Part shown: one piece after another, positions 16,709 to 26,250 of the stretch
Numbering within the stretch: position 1 is the first letter of the stretch
Layout of the letters: each line of letters opens with the position of its first letter
Source: Dyadobacter endophyticus
GTDB taxonomy: Bacteria; Bacteroidota; Bacteroidia; Cytophagales; Spirosomataceae
Direction of reading: 5' to 3'
Length of the DNA stretch: 64,000 bases
NCBI RefSeq assembly: GCF_014641595.1
Contig: NZ_BMIA01000001.1
Location: 2,418,426-2,482,425, forward strand
Made by a program: the position numbers and the translations under genes
Notes under the pieces: model-generated
What the model was told of the DNA's origin: nothing
Seen by the model: the letters and a program-made list of their open reading frames with translations, nothing else
The model's database searches: none

Positions 16709-17698
16709 TTAGGTTAATGCATTCTTTTTGGTATAATTCTTATAGCGACCCCGCAACCCGAACTGTATACGCCGCGACAAGCTGACCTTTATCCATTTTA
16801 AAACCATCGGTTGTTCATGGAAAACGGCGGCCGGATCAATCAGCAAGATTTGGGACTCAGCGGAAGAAAGCGCTTTGATATAAGTACTGTACACGAGCCG
16901 AATCATATCATCCGGAAGGTAATATTGTTCAGCAGTAAGGCGAAAAGTTCTGTCGATGCAATACCGGAAATCGTGGAAGTGATAGAAAACAAGCGGAATT
17001 TTCCCTGTACCGGCATTCTGAATAAATACCTGTCCGTTCGCATTGACGCAGGAATAGTCCACTGCATTCCAGGGTGCGATTCCCCCTCCCCTATGTTCGA
17101 GCACGTGAACGCCCTCGAAACGTTCCGTCCAATCATCGAGATATTTCTGGTCCCCGAACTTGCCATCCTCGAAACGGTTGTAACACCATTCCAGGCAAGC
17201 GTTCATCCACCACCGGAGTACCGCCAACCCCTGGTCCGTATTTCTAAAAGTAACGAACTGGACGCAATAGATGCCGCTATCCCCCGACTGGTCGTATTGC
17301 GGACTATATCTGTGCGCGGTGATCAGCACTGATTTCTCCCCAATTTCATCCGTTAGAACCTTCGGATCTGCAAAAAACAGCAGGTCCGCATCGAGATAGG
17401 TGCAGTGGTCGAGCGAAAATGTATGGATACAATGCCAGATCGTGAAAGAGGTACAGGTCCAGCAATACTCGCCGGGCGTGCGGCTTTCTTTTATTGCAAG
17501 GAGTTCCGGCGTTTCAAATTCGTCTAGGGAAATGATGGTTGCATGCGAGAGGTTCAGGCGCCGCAGCAAGGCGTCGCAAGCGTCGTCGAACGCGAAAATA
17601 TACAAATGAAAATCAGCCTCTTGCCCGACCAGCGAATTGTACATCGCCAATCCCCTCGACAGGTAGCATGAATCGAAAAGGGTACAAAAATTCTGCAT
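16709..17698 (-). CDS. GT-A glycosyltransferase (GT8-like)
   Basis: A 329-aa protein with the layout of nucleotide-diphospho-sugar transferases outside GT2. The N-terminus NFCTLFDSCYLSRGLAMYNSL matches the start strand and helix of GT8-like enzymes, and the metal motif is DAD in CTYLDADLLFFADP. Later conserved segments are FGDQKYLDDWTERF and IPLVFYHFHDFR. No signal peptide or transmembrane helix is obvious. It is the first gene of the minus-strand operon that includes the HxH-less cupin and a GT2 enzyme. The sugar transferred is unknown. Confidence 0.8.
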   Translation of the reverse strand: MQNFCTLFDSCYLSRGLAMYNSLVGQEADFHLYIFAFDDACDALLRRLNLSHATIISLDEFETPELLAIKESRTPGEYCWTCTSFTIWHCIHTFSLDHCTYLDADLLFFADPKVLTDEIGEKSVLITAHRYSPQYDQSGDSGIYCVQFVTFRNTDQGLAVLRWWMNACLEWCYNRFEDGKFGDQKYLDDWTERFEGVHVLEHRGGGIAPWNAVDYSCVNANGQVFIQNAGTGKIPLVFYHFHDFRYCIDRTFRLTAEQYYLPDDMIRLVYSTYIKALSSAESQILLIDPAAVFHEQPMVLKWIKVSLSRRIQFGLRGRYKNYTKKNALT

Positions 17699-17966
17699 TA
17701 AAATATGTTAGGGGTGGAAGACCGCGATCTTCTATTACAAATATCAGCGATAAATTGTGAATCTCGTCCTCTTCGTGGTTGGTAAAATAATATATGGCAG
17801 ACTATTTTTTTGCCGTCCAGGTTGTAAAATTGTAGAATAATTAATTGACTACCAGTTATATAAGACCTAATCCGTCTCATTATCACGAAGTTGGCTATGC
17901 TAAGATCGTATTGTAATGCGGTTACTGAATAAAGCCCTAACTTGCACGAAACCCTAGAATAGAAAC

Positions 17967-18749
17967 ATGGCATTCTTTAAACCAAAGAAAAAAAAACCGT
18001 ACGGTTGGTTCGGCGACTACAAAAAGTGGGAAACATTGACCGCACTGTCGGGCGGCTACGAAGCCGAAGCAATATTGGATAAAACAAAGAATGCGCTGCT
18101 AAAAGTAAAAAATGGTCAGGCGGTGTACGAACGCGATTCGGTTTTGTTTGATAAAAAAATCTATCCCTATTCCGTCATCTCGGCGCTGCTGTACACTGCC
18201 GTCGAATGCGGCAACACTCTGAATGTGCTTGATTTCGGAGGGTCACTAGGTAGCACCTATTACCAAGTGAGGGACGTCATCCCACCTGGGGTGCAGCTGC
18301 ATTGGAGCGTGGTAGAACAAGAGAATTACGTCCGGTGCGGGCAGCAGTTTTTTGAAGATAATACCCTGAAATTTCATTTCACGATCGAAGAAAGCATGGG
18401 AGCCGAAAAGGCCGACCTCCTGTTGCTTTCGAGCGTGGTACAATACCTCGAAAAGCCGCACGATTTCCTTGAAGAGATCAAGCAATACAATTTCAAATAC
18501 ATACTCATCGACCGGACAGCATTCGTCAAAGGCGACCGCACCGACCGGTTGACGCTGCAAGTAGTGCCGCCGGAGATCTACGAGGCACATTACCCGGCCT
18601 GGTTTTTCAATGAGAAGCGCTTTCTCGAACATTTTGAAGGATACGAGATCAAAATGGAATTCGAATCATTTGTGGCGGGCGAACAGGAAATGGAGATCGA
18701 CCATGTGAAAGCTGGCTACGACAAGGGCTTCTTTCTCATCAAAAACTGA
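17967..18749 (+). CDS. TIGR04325 family putative methyltransferase
   Basis: A 260-aa protein matching the TIGR04325 family of methyltransferases found in surface-polysaccharide clusters. Landmarks are GWFGDYKKWETL near the N-terminus, a SAM-binding loop VLDFGGSLGSTYYQ, DLLLLSSVVQYLEKPHDFL, and ILIDRTAF. The very basic N-terminus (FFKPKKKKP) could contact membrane phospholipid. The expected role is O-methylation of a sugar in an exported glycan. It stands alone between the divergent glycosyltransferase operon and the convergent AlkD gene. The 268-bp AT-rich region upstream presumably holds its promoter, but no full consensus was found. Confidence 0.85.
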   Translation: MAFFKPKKKKPYGWFGDYKKWETLTALSGGYEAEAILDKTKNALLKVKNGQAVYERDSVLFDKKIYPYSVISALLYTAVECGNTLNVLDFGGSLGSTYYQVRDVIPPGVQLHWSVVEQENYVRCGQQFFEDNTLKFHFTIEESMGAEKADLLLLSSVVQYLEKPHDFLEEIKQYNFKYILIDRTAFVKGDRTDRLTLQVVPPEIYEAHYPAWFFNEKRFLEHFEGYEIKMEFESFVAGEQEMEIDHVKAGYDKGFFLIKN

Positions 18750-18755
18750 CCGGCG

Positions 18756-19424
18756 TTATTTATTTTGCCTGCTCACCATTTCATTGATCCAGATCGGCGC
18801 AAAAGGCGATGTACAGCCTTTTGAAACGGGATAGTCGCGGTAAATGCCCAGCTTTTCACCGATCGCCAGCGCGCGTGCGCGGTGCTCGGGAAAATTGATC
18901 CCGATCTGCGCCAAAGTTGTGTTCATCGTCCATTGCGCTTCGGAAGGGGCTGTCGGCATTTCGGATTCAATGCGGTCGAGCAAACCCACGACGTCAATAC
19001 CTTCGGGGCTGCGTGCTACGCGGCCGGCCGTAAGGCTCCAACCCGCGCGGGCAGCCCACGGATAATCCGAGTCCATCCACGCCTCGCGAAGTTCTTCCTT
19101 TTGAGGATGCTCTTTGATAATATAGGAAGAAAGCCAGTCGGCAACCCAAAAATAGTTGACGCTATGTACCAGCCTATCGACTTCGGCAACGGACAGCAAT
19201 TTGGGCTTCATCACGAGTACACCCAAAAGCTGCGCCTCGATATTGCCGGTATCCCACAATGCCAGGCCCAGGTCGTGGTCGACCTTGATCTTATTCGCAA
19301 TGGCCCGGATGTCGCCCATTTTCACCCCGAACTGATTTTCGTGAGCGCCATTTTTTGTATTCATGGCCCGCACTTTCTCATGTCCGAGTGATTCAAGTCG
19401 TGTTAACGCTTCTTCGACCGTCAT
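18756..19424 (-). CDS. DNA alkylation repair protein, AlkD-like
   Basis: A 222-aa HEAT-repeat protein of the AlkC/AlkD glycosylase superfamily. Recognisable segments are FGVKMGDIRAIANKI, LALWDTGNIEAQLLGVLV and the conserved WVADWLSSYIIKEHP with the Trp-Asp pair used to hold the DNA backbone. AlkD removes positively charged 3-methyl and 7-methyl purines without base flipping. The C-terminal CTSPFAPIWINEMV is common in Bacteroidota members. Its ATG overlaps the stop of the upstream VOC gene by 4 bp, so they form a coupled pair. Substrate range is inferred from family. Confidence 0.88.
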   Translation of the reverse strand: MTVEEALTRLESLGHEKVRAMNTKNGAHENQFGVKMGDIRAIANKIKVDHDLGLALWDTGNIEAQLLGVLVMKPKLLSVAEVDRLVHSVNYFWVADWLSSYIIKEHPQKEELREAWMDSDYPWAARAGWSLTAGRVARSPEGIDVVGLLDRIESEMPTAPSEAQWTMNTTLAQIGINFPEHRARALAIGEKLGIYRDYPVSKGCTSPFAPIWINEMVSRQNK

Positions 19425-19870
19425 TTGCCCTGCATTTTTTCCGGATCATCGTAGTTGACCATCCAGTTGATACCAAATTGATCGGTCAGCATCCCGAAAT
19501 AGGCGCCCCAGAAAGTGTCCGCGAGCGGCATGGTAACCTGCCCGCCCGTCGCGAGACCGGCAAAAAGCTGATCGGCTTCCCCACGGTTTTCCGCATTGAC
19601 CGAAATGGAAAAGTTGTTGCCCGGCTGATAATGCGATGCCCATTCGCCGCCCGTATCGCTTCCCATGAGAATGGTTTCCTTACTGATCGGCAAGCTGATG
19701 TGCATGATCTTGTCCGCATCCTCCGCGCTCATACTTTTGCCATCCTCTCCCGGCGGCATTTCCCCGAAACGGCCTACATAGGGAAATTCTCCTCCGAAAA
19801 CAGATTTATAAAAATGAAAGGCCTCTTCGCAGTTGCCATTAAAAGTGAGGTAAATGTTTACAGTTGCCAT
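19421..19870 (-). CDS. VOC family protein (PhnB-like)
   Basis: A 149-aa member of the glyoxalase/bleomycin-resistance/dioxygenase superfamily of the PhnB (3-demethylubiquinone methyltransferase-like) type. I start it at 19870 (MATVNIYLTFNGNCEEAFHFYKS), the usual family start; the frame remains open to 19900. Further landmarks are FGGEFPYVGRFGEMP, ILMGSDTG and FWGAYFGMLTDQFGINWMVN. These proteins form domain-swapped dimers; their reaction is generally unknown. The stop overlaps the AlkD start (ATGA). Confidence 0.88.
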   Translation of the reverse strand: MATVNIYLTFNGNCEEAFHFYKSVFGGEFPYVGRFGEMPPGEDGKSMSAEDADKIMHISLPISKETILMGSDTGGEWASHYQPGNNFSISVNAENRGEADQLFAGLATGGQVTMPLADTFWGAYFGMLTDQFGINWMVNYDDPEKMQGK

Positions 19871-19928
19871 TGTGGTGGTGGTTAGGATTAATACCTTCAA
19901 TAATAAGGTTTTTCCAATAAAAAACCTT

Positions 19929-20471
19929 TTAAGGTTCTACTTCCACGATCATTTCAATCTCCACGGCAATACCAGACGGCAACGACGCCACACCTATCGC
20001 CGAACGGGCATGTTTACCGCTTTCTCCGAAAACCTCCACCATAAAATCGGTAAAACCATTGATCACCTGCGGTTGCTGGGTCAATGTCGGCGTTGAGTTT
20101 ACGAGGCCCAATACCTTCACGACTCTTTTCACTTTGTTCAGATCGCCGATTTCGTATTTCAGGGAGGCCAGCAATGCGATACCACAAAGTTTGGCGGCCT
20201 CTTTTCCTTGCTCGACGGTGAGGTCATCCCCTATTTTTCCCAGTATTTGCCCGCCACCGGGCTTATCCGGACCGTGCCCCGAGAGGTAGATCAGGTTGCC
20301 GACGCGCACCGCACGCATGAGATTTCCTTTACCCGCATTGAGTTTGGGCAGGGTAATGCCCAGCTCGGTCAGCTTTTTTTCCGGATCGGGGCGACCGGTT
20401 TGTGCTACACCCTGAAAACTGACAGCGAAGAATAGAAACAGGAGTGCGGCTAATGAAGTTGTTTTTAACAT
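19929..20471 (-). CDS. Exported RidA family protein
   Basis: A 180-aa RidA/YjgF-like protein with a clear signal peptide (MLKTTSLAALLFLFFAVSFQGVAQ). The RidA body includes VGNLIYLSGHGP, GKEAAKLCGIALLASLKYEIGDLNKV and the ligand-site Arg in GKHARSAIGVASLP. Cytoplasmic RidA deaminates reactive enamine/imine intermediates. This longer, exported subgroup presumably acts in the periplasm on unknown substrates. It is 58 bp upstream of the VOC gene on the same strand, so cotranscription is possible. Confidence 0.88.
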   Translation of the reverse strand: MLKTTSLAALLFLFFAVSFQGVAQTGRPDPEKKLTELGITLPKLNAGKGNLMRAVRVGNLIYLSGHGPDKPGGGQILGKIGDDLTVEQGKEAAKLCGIALLASLKYEIGDLNKVKRVVKVLGLVNSTPTLTQQPQVINGFTDFMVEVFGESGKHARSAIGVASLPSGIAVEIEMIVEVEP

Positions 20472-20818
20472 GATAGGTTTAGTTTAATCTAAAATACAGT
20501 CAAAAATAACAATCATTCAGAAAGAACCACACGCGATCCCGTCCACCGGTCGGGCGGCTTTGCTTAAACATTGTTTTTTAATAATTATTCAACAAATAAT
20601 TAAAAATAACAGTAATTGTTTAACCCTGCTTGACTTATTAATCCAAGTTACTCGTCCTCTACTTAACCGTTGCGCTGCCAGCGTTGCCAGCTCCGTGGCA
20701 GATTATGATATTGTTAAATAGCTTTTCCCCGAAAGGGTAAGTACAAAGGATTGCCCAATTTTGTCGCCTCAAAACCGGAACTAACTTAATCTACCCACCA
20801 TACCCAAAATCTACCCAT
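20472..20818. other. Control region upstream of the first SusC gene
   Basis: This 347-bp intergenic region holds an AT-rich imperfect inverted repeat near 20573-20609 (TTTTTAATAATTATT with AAATAATTAAAAA) and, just before the SusC start, two exact copies of AATCTACCCA at 20788-20797 and 20808-20817 (20-bp period, two helical turns). No full TTTG-N19-TANNTTTG promoter is visible. No gene was recognised. Confidence 0.4.
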
Positions 20819-23800
20819 ATGTATCGATGTAAAGAAAGGTGGCCGCTGCGTGCAGGCACCTTACACAAATCGATTGCCCAGGCTGCGCTGATCGCCCTGA
20901 TCGGCGGCACGAGCTGGGCAAGTCCGACCCTCGAAACCGGGATCAAAACCGGTCATGTACACTGGAATTTCGCGAAAGCAGACCGTCAGATCAAAGGACG
21001 CGTGACCGATGGAGATACCCCCGACGGTATCCCGGGCGTGAACGTTGTTATTAAAGGGTCCCAGACCGGTAGCGTTACCGACGCCAGTGGAAACTATTCA
21101 CTCGAAATCCCGGAAGGAGGGGCCATTCTGGTATTCTCCTATGTAGGTTATGTAAGCCAGGAAGTCGAGACGGGCACACGCTCCACGATCGATATCGCAT
21201 TGAAGGCCGATAGCAAGTCCCTTAACGAAGTGGTCGTTGTCGGGTACGGTACTCAAAAGAAAGTTAACCTGACCGGCGCCGTGGATCAGGTGGGACAGGA
21301 AGTGTTGCAAAACCGTCCGCTCCCCAACCTCGCGCAAGGCCTGGTAGGCGCCGTGCCCAACCTGAACATCCGGATGTTCGATGGCAAGCCGACGCAGTCG
21401 CCTTCGTTCAACGTCCGTGGCACGACTTCAATCGGTCAGAACGGAAGCGCCCTGGTACTGATTGATGGCGTAGAAGGTGACCCGCGCATGCTCAACCCGC
21501 AGGACATCGAAAGCATTTCGATACTGAAAGACGCGGCTTCGGCATCCATTTATGGCGCCCGCGCGGTTTTCGGGGTGGTATTGATCACTACCAAGCCGGC
21601 ACCGGAAGGTAAAATAAGGGTTTCCTATTCGGCCAACTACTCGATTAAAGCACCAACAGCCGTACCCGACAATATCACCGACTCATACCCATGGGCACAG
21701 GGTTTCAGCGACGCATGGTCGCGCTGGAACGACAATGGCAGCACACCGACGGCGATCAACAAAACCATCGCCTTCTCTCCTACCTACCTGGCCGAGATCA
21801 AACGAAGATACGAGGACCCCTCGCTCCCACGTGTGGAAGTGAACCCTACTACCGGCGAATACCAGTACTATTACAGCACCGACTGGTACAAAGAGCTGTA
21901 TAAAAAGCGTCTCAGCGCCCAGGACCACGCGCTTTCCATTGCGGGCGGTACCGACAAGGCTACCTACCTCCTGAGCGGGCGCTTCAACAACCAGGACGGT
22001 CTTTTCCGCTACAATCCGGATAAATACAGCATGTACAATTTCCGCGGCAAAGGCGGTGTTCAGCTGGCTCCGTGGTTGCGCGTCGATAACAACACGGAAT
22101 TCTCATCGATGAAGTACCACCAGCCCCTGAACGTAGGGGAAGGAAGCGGCATTTACCGCAACATCGCCGATGAGGGCCATCCGTTGGCGCCGTTGACTAA
22201 TCCCGACGGTTCGCTTTCGTTCTCGGCGGCTTACACGGTGGGTGATTATTACTACGGCAAAAACGCGAGCGACCAGACGCGCCGCTTCCTGAAAAACCAG
22301 ACTGCATTGAAGGCACAGTTCTTCGACAAGGCTCTGACGATCAAGGCCAATATGACTTTCCAGAGCACTGACGTCGCTATACAGCAAAACCGGGTTCAGG
22401 TGCCTTACAGCCGTACCAAAGGGGTGATCGGATACACCGGCACGAACACCAACGATATTTCGGAAAGCAGAGGAACCACCAACTATCTGGCTACGAACTT
22501 CTATGCGGACTATGTGAAGTCGTTCAACAATGCGCATAATTTCACCTTGCTGGGCGGTTTCAACTACGAAAGGTCATTGACCACCAGCCTGAGTGCCTCG
22601 CGTAACGGCATCGTGTACAGCGACGCCGACGATATTAACCTTGCATTGGGACAAAGCATCACTACCAGAGGCGGTTACCAGAAATGGGCCATTGCCGGTG
22701 GTTTCTTCCGTTTGAACTACAATTTCCGCGAACGTTACCTGCTTGAAGTGAACGGGCGTTACGACGGCTCTTCTAAATTCCCGACTGACCAGCAATGGGC
22801 GTTCTTCCCGTCGGTATCGGCCGGATGGCGGGTATCCGAAGAACCGTTCTGGAAAGTAAGCCCGAAAATCCTTTCGAACGTAAAGATTCGCGCCTCTTAT
22901 GGCTCGTTGGGTAATGGTAACATCCCCCCTTACACATTCAACGAGAAGTTTGGCATTTCGCAATTGGGACGTGTGATCAACGGTATCCGTCCGCAAGCCA
23001 CCAGCATGCCGGCCGTAGTACCCAATGGTCTGACCTGGGAAACTGCTACAACTGCCAACCTCGGTCTGGACTTTTACGCCCTGAATAGCCGTCTGCAATT
23101 CTCGGGAGACATTTACCAGCGCAAAACGACGGACATGTTCACCGTAGGCCCAACGGTTCCTGCCATTTACGGAACAGCTGTACCATTTGGGAACTACGCC
23201 GACCTAAAAACCAACGGGTGGGAGCTTACCGTCACCTGGGACGATCAGTTCAACGTGGCATCGAAGCCATTGCATTACAATGTGCGTTTCACATTGGCGG
23301 ACTACAAAGCGACTATCACCAAATACAACAATCCCGACAAAAACCTGACCGACTACTACGAAGGCCAGCGTGTGGGCGAGATTTGGGGGTACAAGGTGGC
23401 CGGCCTGTTTAGGTCGGACGCGGAAATTGCCGAGTCTCCTTCGCAAAGCAACATTCCGAACACCAACACCCGGAAAAACTACGTAGGTGACCTCAAATTC
23501 CAGAACCTGGATGGCGACAACGTGATCTACCAGGGACTGAACCGCGTCGGCAACTCGGGGGACAAAAGCATTATCGGTAACTCCGAACCCCGCTATTCCT
23601 ACGGGGTCAACCTGTCGGGGGATTGGAGCGGCTTCTTCGTGGGCGCATTCTTCCAGGGTGTGATCAAACAAAACTGGTACCCCTCGTCGGAAGCGCGTTT
23701 CTGGGGACAGTACAACCGTCCCTACAACTCCTACCCCCGCTGGCAACAGGACAATATGTACCGCGAGGAGCTGGGCAACTTCGATGCCTATCTCCCACGT

Positions 23801-24133
23801 CTCGTAGGTTATGTGGCCCAAGGCACCGGCCGTGCATTGCAGGTAGCCAACGACCGTTACATGCAGAACGTAGGCTACATCCGCCTCAGGAACCTGCAAA
23901 TAGGTTACACGATTCCGGAGCGCATTACCTCGAAAATCCACGCCCGCTCGCTGCAAGTCTACGTTTCCGGTGAAAACCTCTGGACCTGGTCGCCGCTGTA
24001 CAAATGGACACGCGACACCGACGTGACCAGCATTTACGGTTCCGACCGCGATCTTGGTAACGGAGGCGCCGGCGACGGATACAATTACCCGATGTTGAAA
24101 GCCGTATCTATTGGCTTGTCACTCAATTTTTAA
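20819..24133 (+). CDS. SusC/RagA family TonB-dependent outer-membrane transporter
   Basis: A 1104-aa SusC-type receptor. The N-terminus has a basic/hydrophobic export signal, then a carboxypeptidase-regulatory-like domain (IKGRVTDGDTPDGIPGVNVV ... FSYVGYVSQEV), the TonB box region LNEVVVVGYGTQKK, a plug domain (FNVRGTTSIGQNG, VLIDGVEGDPRMLNPQDIES, ASASIYGARAVFGVVLITTK) and a 22-strand barrel ending SIGLSLNF. It imports oligosaccharides with its SusD partner, encoded 7 bp downstream. No enzyme, sensor or anti-sigma gene is adjacent, so the substrate cannot be guessed. No N-terminal STN domain is present, which argues against direct anti-sigma signalling. Confidence 0.95.
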   Translation: MYRCKERWPLRAGTLHKSIAQAALIALIGGTSWASPTLETGIKTGHVHWNFAKADRQIKGRVTDGDTPDGIPGVNVVIKGSQTGSVTDASGNYSLEIPEGGAILVFSYVGYVSQEVETGTRSTIDIALKADSKSLNEVVVVGYGTQKKVNLTGAVDQVGQEVLQNRPLPNLAQGLVGAVPNLNIRMFDGKPTQSPSFNVRGTTSIGQNGSALVLIDGVEGDPRMLNPQDIESISILKDAASASIYGARAVFGVVLITTKPAPEGKIRVSYSANYSIKAPTAVPDNITDSYPWAQGFSDAWSRWNDNGSTPTAINKTIAFSPTYLAEIKRRYEDPSLPRVEVNPTTGEYQYYYSTDWYKELYKKRLSAQDHALSIAGGTDKATYLLSGRFNNQDGLFRYNPDKYSMYNFRGKGGVQLAPWLRVDNNTEFSSMKYHQPLNVGEGSGIYRNIADEGHPLAPLTNPDGSLSFSAAYTVGDYYYGKNASDQTRRFLKNQTALKAQFFDKALTIKANMTFQSTDVAIQQNRVQVPYSRTKGVIGYTGTNTNDISESRGTTNYLATNFYADYVKSFNNAHNFTLLGGFNYERSLTTSLSASRNGIVYSDADDINLALGQSITTRGGYQKWAIAGGFFRLNYNFRERYLLEVNGRYDGSSKFPTDQQWAFFPSVSAGWRVSEEPFWKVSPKILSNVKIRASYGSLGNGNIPPYTFNEKFGISQLGRVINGIRPQATSMPAVVPNGLTWETATTANLGLDFYALNSRLQFSGDIYQRKTTDMFTVGPTVPAIYGTAVPFGNYADLKTNGWELTVTWDDQFNVASKPLHYNVRFTLADYKATITKYNNPDKNLTDYYEGQRVGEIWGYKVAGLFRSDAEIAESPSQSNIPNTNTRKNYVGDLKFQNLDGDNVIYQGLNRVGNSGDKSIIGNSEPRYSYGVNLSGDWSGFFVGAFFQGVIKQNWYPSSEARFWGQYNRPYNSYPRWQQDNMYREELGNFDAYLPRLVGYVAQGTGRALQVANDRYMQNVGYIRLRNLQIGYTIPERITSKIHARSLQVYVSGENLWTWSPLYKWTRDTDVTSIYGSDRDLGNGGAGDGYNYPMLKAVSIGLSLNF

Positions 24134-24140
24134 TGGAATT

Positions 24141-25919
24141 ATGAAGACTAGAAAAATACTTAACTATATGCTTGCCGCCATGCTGATAGCCACGGCAAGC
24201 TCCTGCGACCTCAATGAGGTGCCGGTAGATACCGCGACTAACGACGCCGTTTTCGGTTCAGAAAGTGGTCTTGAACTTTACGCAAGCTCTTTTTACAACT
24301 TGCTTCCTGATCCGGACGTTGGCGTATTCCAAATCGACGACAATTCCGACCTCGTAGCGCGTAATGGCGTAGATAATTACCTGGCTGTAAATGCGTTGAG
24401 CCCGATCACCAGCTCAGGATGGTCAGTCAGCGACTGGGCACCGGTAAGGAATATCAACTACTTTTTAGAAAACACAGAGAAAAGCACCGTTCCTACCAAA
24501 AACCACTACCTGGGCGTGGCGCGTTTTTTCAGGGCGTTGTTTTACTTTGATAAGGTCAAAAGGTTCGGTGATGTACCCTGGATCGACAAAACCATCGATG
24601 TAAAAGATGATGTTAGCCTGTACGGTCCTCGTATGAACCGTTACGAGGTAATGGAAAAGGTGCTTGCAGACCTGAATTTCGCGATCGAGAACATTACATT
24701 GGCTTCCGATCCGTCGGTAACACGTATTACTAAAAACGTTGCGCGCGCTTACAAAACGCGTATTGCGCTGTTCGAGGCGTCGTGGCGGAAGTACCATACC
24801 GAGGACAACAAGCAGGCGACCGCCAACACCTGGTATGAAGAAGTGGTGAAAGAAGCCAATGCAATCGCCGGCTTTACGCTGCATTCAGCCGCCGCGGACC
24901 GGGCCTACCGTGATTTATTCATCGCAAAGAGCGCATACGCCGACGAATCGATCCTTTCCGTTGCATTAAGTGCGAACTTGCAGGTGTACAGCTCTGCCAA
25001 CCGCCGGTTCATCAGTCCTACTTACGGTAACCGTCCCAGCCTGACACGCCGTTTTGTAAATACTTACCTGAACCTGGACGGCACCCCATTCACCAGCAAA
25101 AAGGGATATGAAACCACGCCGTTTGTTGAAGAAGTAAAAAACCGCGACCTGCGTTTGAAACAAACCATCCGCACCGGCGATTACACGCGTACTGAAAACG
25201 GTGTTCCCGTGGTTGCGCCACCGAATTTCAGTCAAACCTACACAGGTTACCAGCCGATCAAATGGTGCTACGACGAGCGTTTTCCTTTCGATGATGAAAG
25301 CCGTAACGACAACGCTCACATTGTCATGCGTTGGGCGGAAGTGCTCCTTAACAAGGCAGAAGCATTGGCTGAACTGGACAAAATGACGGCCGCCGAATGG
25401 ACCAGTACCATCGGTGCGCTGCGCAAACGGGCAGGTATCACCGGCGCTACGTTGACATCCCTACCCACCACGGCCGATCCTTATATGATATCATTTTTCG
25501 GGGGTAAGTTCAGCAATCCTGTGCTACTGGAAGTATTGCGTGAAAGAGGTACGGAGCTCGTCTTCGAAGGCCTCCGTCCGGACGACCTGAGAAGATGGAA
25601 ACTGGGTAACCTGTTCCAGGATGCGCCGATGAACGGCATGTACGTTCCGGCACTCGGCGAGTACGACCTGAACAGCGACGGCAAGAACGACGTGTATTTC
25701 TATCAGGGAACCAAACCTACGTCGACAACTCCGGGTATCGCATTTGTGGATGTAAGCCCATCGACGGCCGTAGGACGTATCCAGCTTTCAAAAGGCACTT
25801 CCGGCGAAGTGATCTGGAACCCCGGGGCACGTGAATGGGCGGATAAGAAATACCTCTACCCCATTCCCGAACCGGATCGCATTCGCAACCCGGCATTGGG
25901 CCAGAATCCGGGCTGGTAA
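24141..25919 (+). CDS. SusD/RagB family nutrient-binding lipoprotein
   Basis: A 592-aa SusD homologue. I start it at 24141 (MKTRKILNYMLAAML), 7 bp after the SusC stop; the lipobox Cys lies in TASSCDLNEVP. TPR-like helices typical of SusD follow (HYLGVARFFRALFYFDKVKRFGDVPW, with the RAL/YF pattern), and the C-terminal region contains ADKKYLYPIPEPDRIRNPALGQNPGW. The protein caps the SusC barrel and binds glycan at the cell surface. A terminator and two palindromes follow. It is the end of a two-gene operon. Confidence 0.95.
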   Translation: MKTRKILNYMLAAMLIATASSCDLNEVPVDTATNDAVFGSESGLELYASSFYNLLPDPDVGVFQIDDNSDLVARNGVDNYLAVNALSPITSSGWSVSDWAPVRNINYFLENTEKSTVPTKNHYLGVARFFRALFYFDKVKRFGDVPWIDKTIDVKDDVSLYGPRMNRYEVMEKVLADLNFAIENITLASDPSVTRITKNVARAYKTRIALFEASWRKYHTEDNKQATANTWYEEVVKEANAIAGFTLHSAAADRAYRDLFIAKSAYADESILSVALSANLQVYSSANRRFISPTYGNRPSLTRRFVNTYLNLDGTPFTSKKGYETTPFVEEVKNRDLRLKQTIRTGDYTRTENGVPVVAPPNFSQTYTGYQPIKWCYDERFPFDDESRNDNAHIVMRWAEVLLNKAEALAELDKMTAAEWTSTIGALRKRAGITGATLTSLPTTADPYMISFFGGKFSNPVLLEVLRERGTELVFEGLRPDDLRRWKLGNLFQDAPMNGMYVPALGEYDLNSDGKNDVYFYQGTKPTSTTPGIAFVDVSPSTAVGRIQLSKGTSGEVIWNPGAREWADKKYLYPIPEPDRIRNPALGQNPGW

Positions 25920-26046
25920 TATCAGGCTTTGTCAGATGGAGCCAGTTATAGGGCCTACCAGGCTTAGGTTATCAGGCGAGCCCCCGGGCGGCAACACCCC
26001 AGCTCGCCCCCAGGTGGATGACCCCGGGCGGCCCAGAGCGGGTGAC

Positions 26047-26066
26047 CCCAGGTCTTAAGACCTGGG
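26047..26066. repeat. REP-like palindrome, copy 1
   Basis: A perfect 20-bp palindrome with core GGTCTTAAGACC and arms CCCA/TGGG. It lies between the SusD stop and the terminator at 26074. A second palindrome with the same core is 76 bp downstream. Preceding it is a direct repeat of CCCCGGGCGGC (25982-25992 and 26042 side at 26022-26032). Such intergenic palindromes are typical of REP/BIME-type repeats. Confidence 0.7.
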
Positions 26067-26073
26067 TTATGAG

Positions 26074-26109
26074 AGCGAGGTTGTCGTTTCCGGCGGCCTC
26101 GCTTTTTTA
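26074..26109 (+). terminator. Terminator of the SusC/SusD operon
   Basis: AGCGAGG (26074-26080) pairs with CCTCGCT (26097-26103), followed by a run of T to 26108. It lies 155 bp after the SusD stop. Confidence 0.75.
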
Positions 26110-26141
26110 TGCCTTTCTCTTGTCTCTTGCCGGGGTCAATT

Positions 26142-26163
26142 GCCCCGGTCTTAAGACCGGGGC
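26142..26163. repeat. REP-like palindrome, copy 2
   Basis: A perfect 22-bp palindrome sharing the core GGTCTTAAGACC with copy 1 but with arms GCCCC/GGGGC. The left arm can alternatively pair with CGGGG at 26131-26135, giving two mutually exclusive hairpins. It ends 87 bp before the PadR start codon. Confidence 0.7.
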
Positions 26164-26250
26164 TAAAAAATATTTTACATACAAAATATGATTTTATAAT
26201 TTGATAATACATACATTTAATGATTAAATAAGCTAAACCATTATCTGCCA

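Noticed and set aside
13092..18749. The polysaccharide patch as a complete capsule or O-antigen locus
   Set aside because: No flippase, polymerase, ABC exporter or nucleotide-sugar synthesis genes are present; only transferases, a cupin and a methyltransferase.
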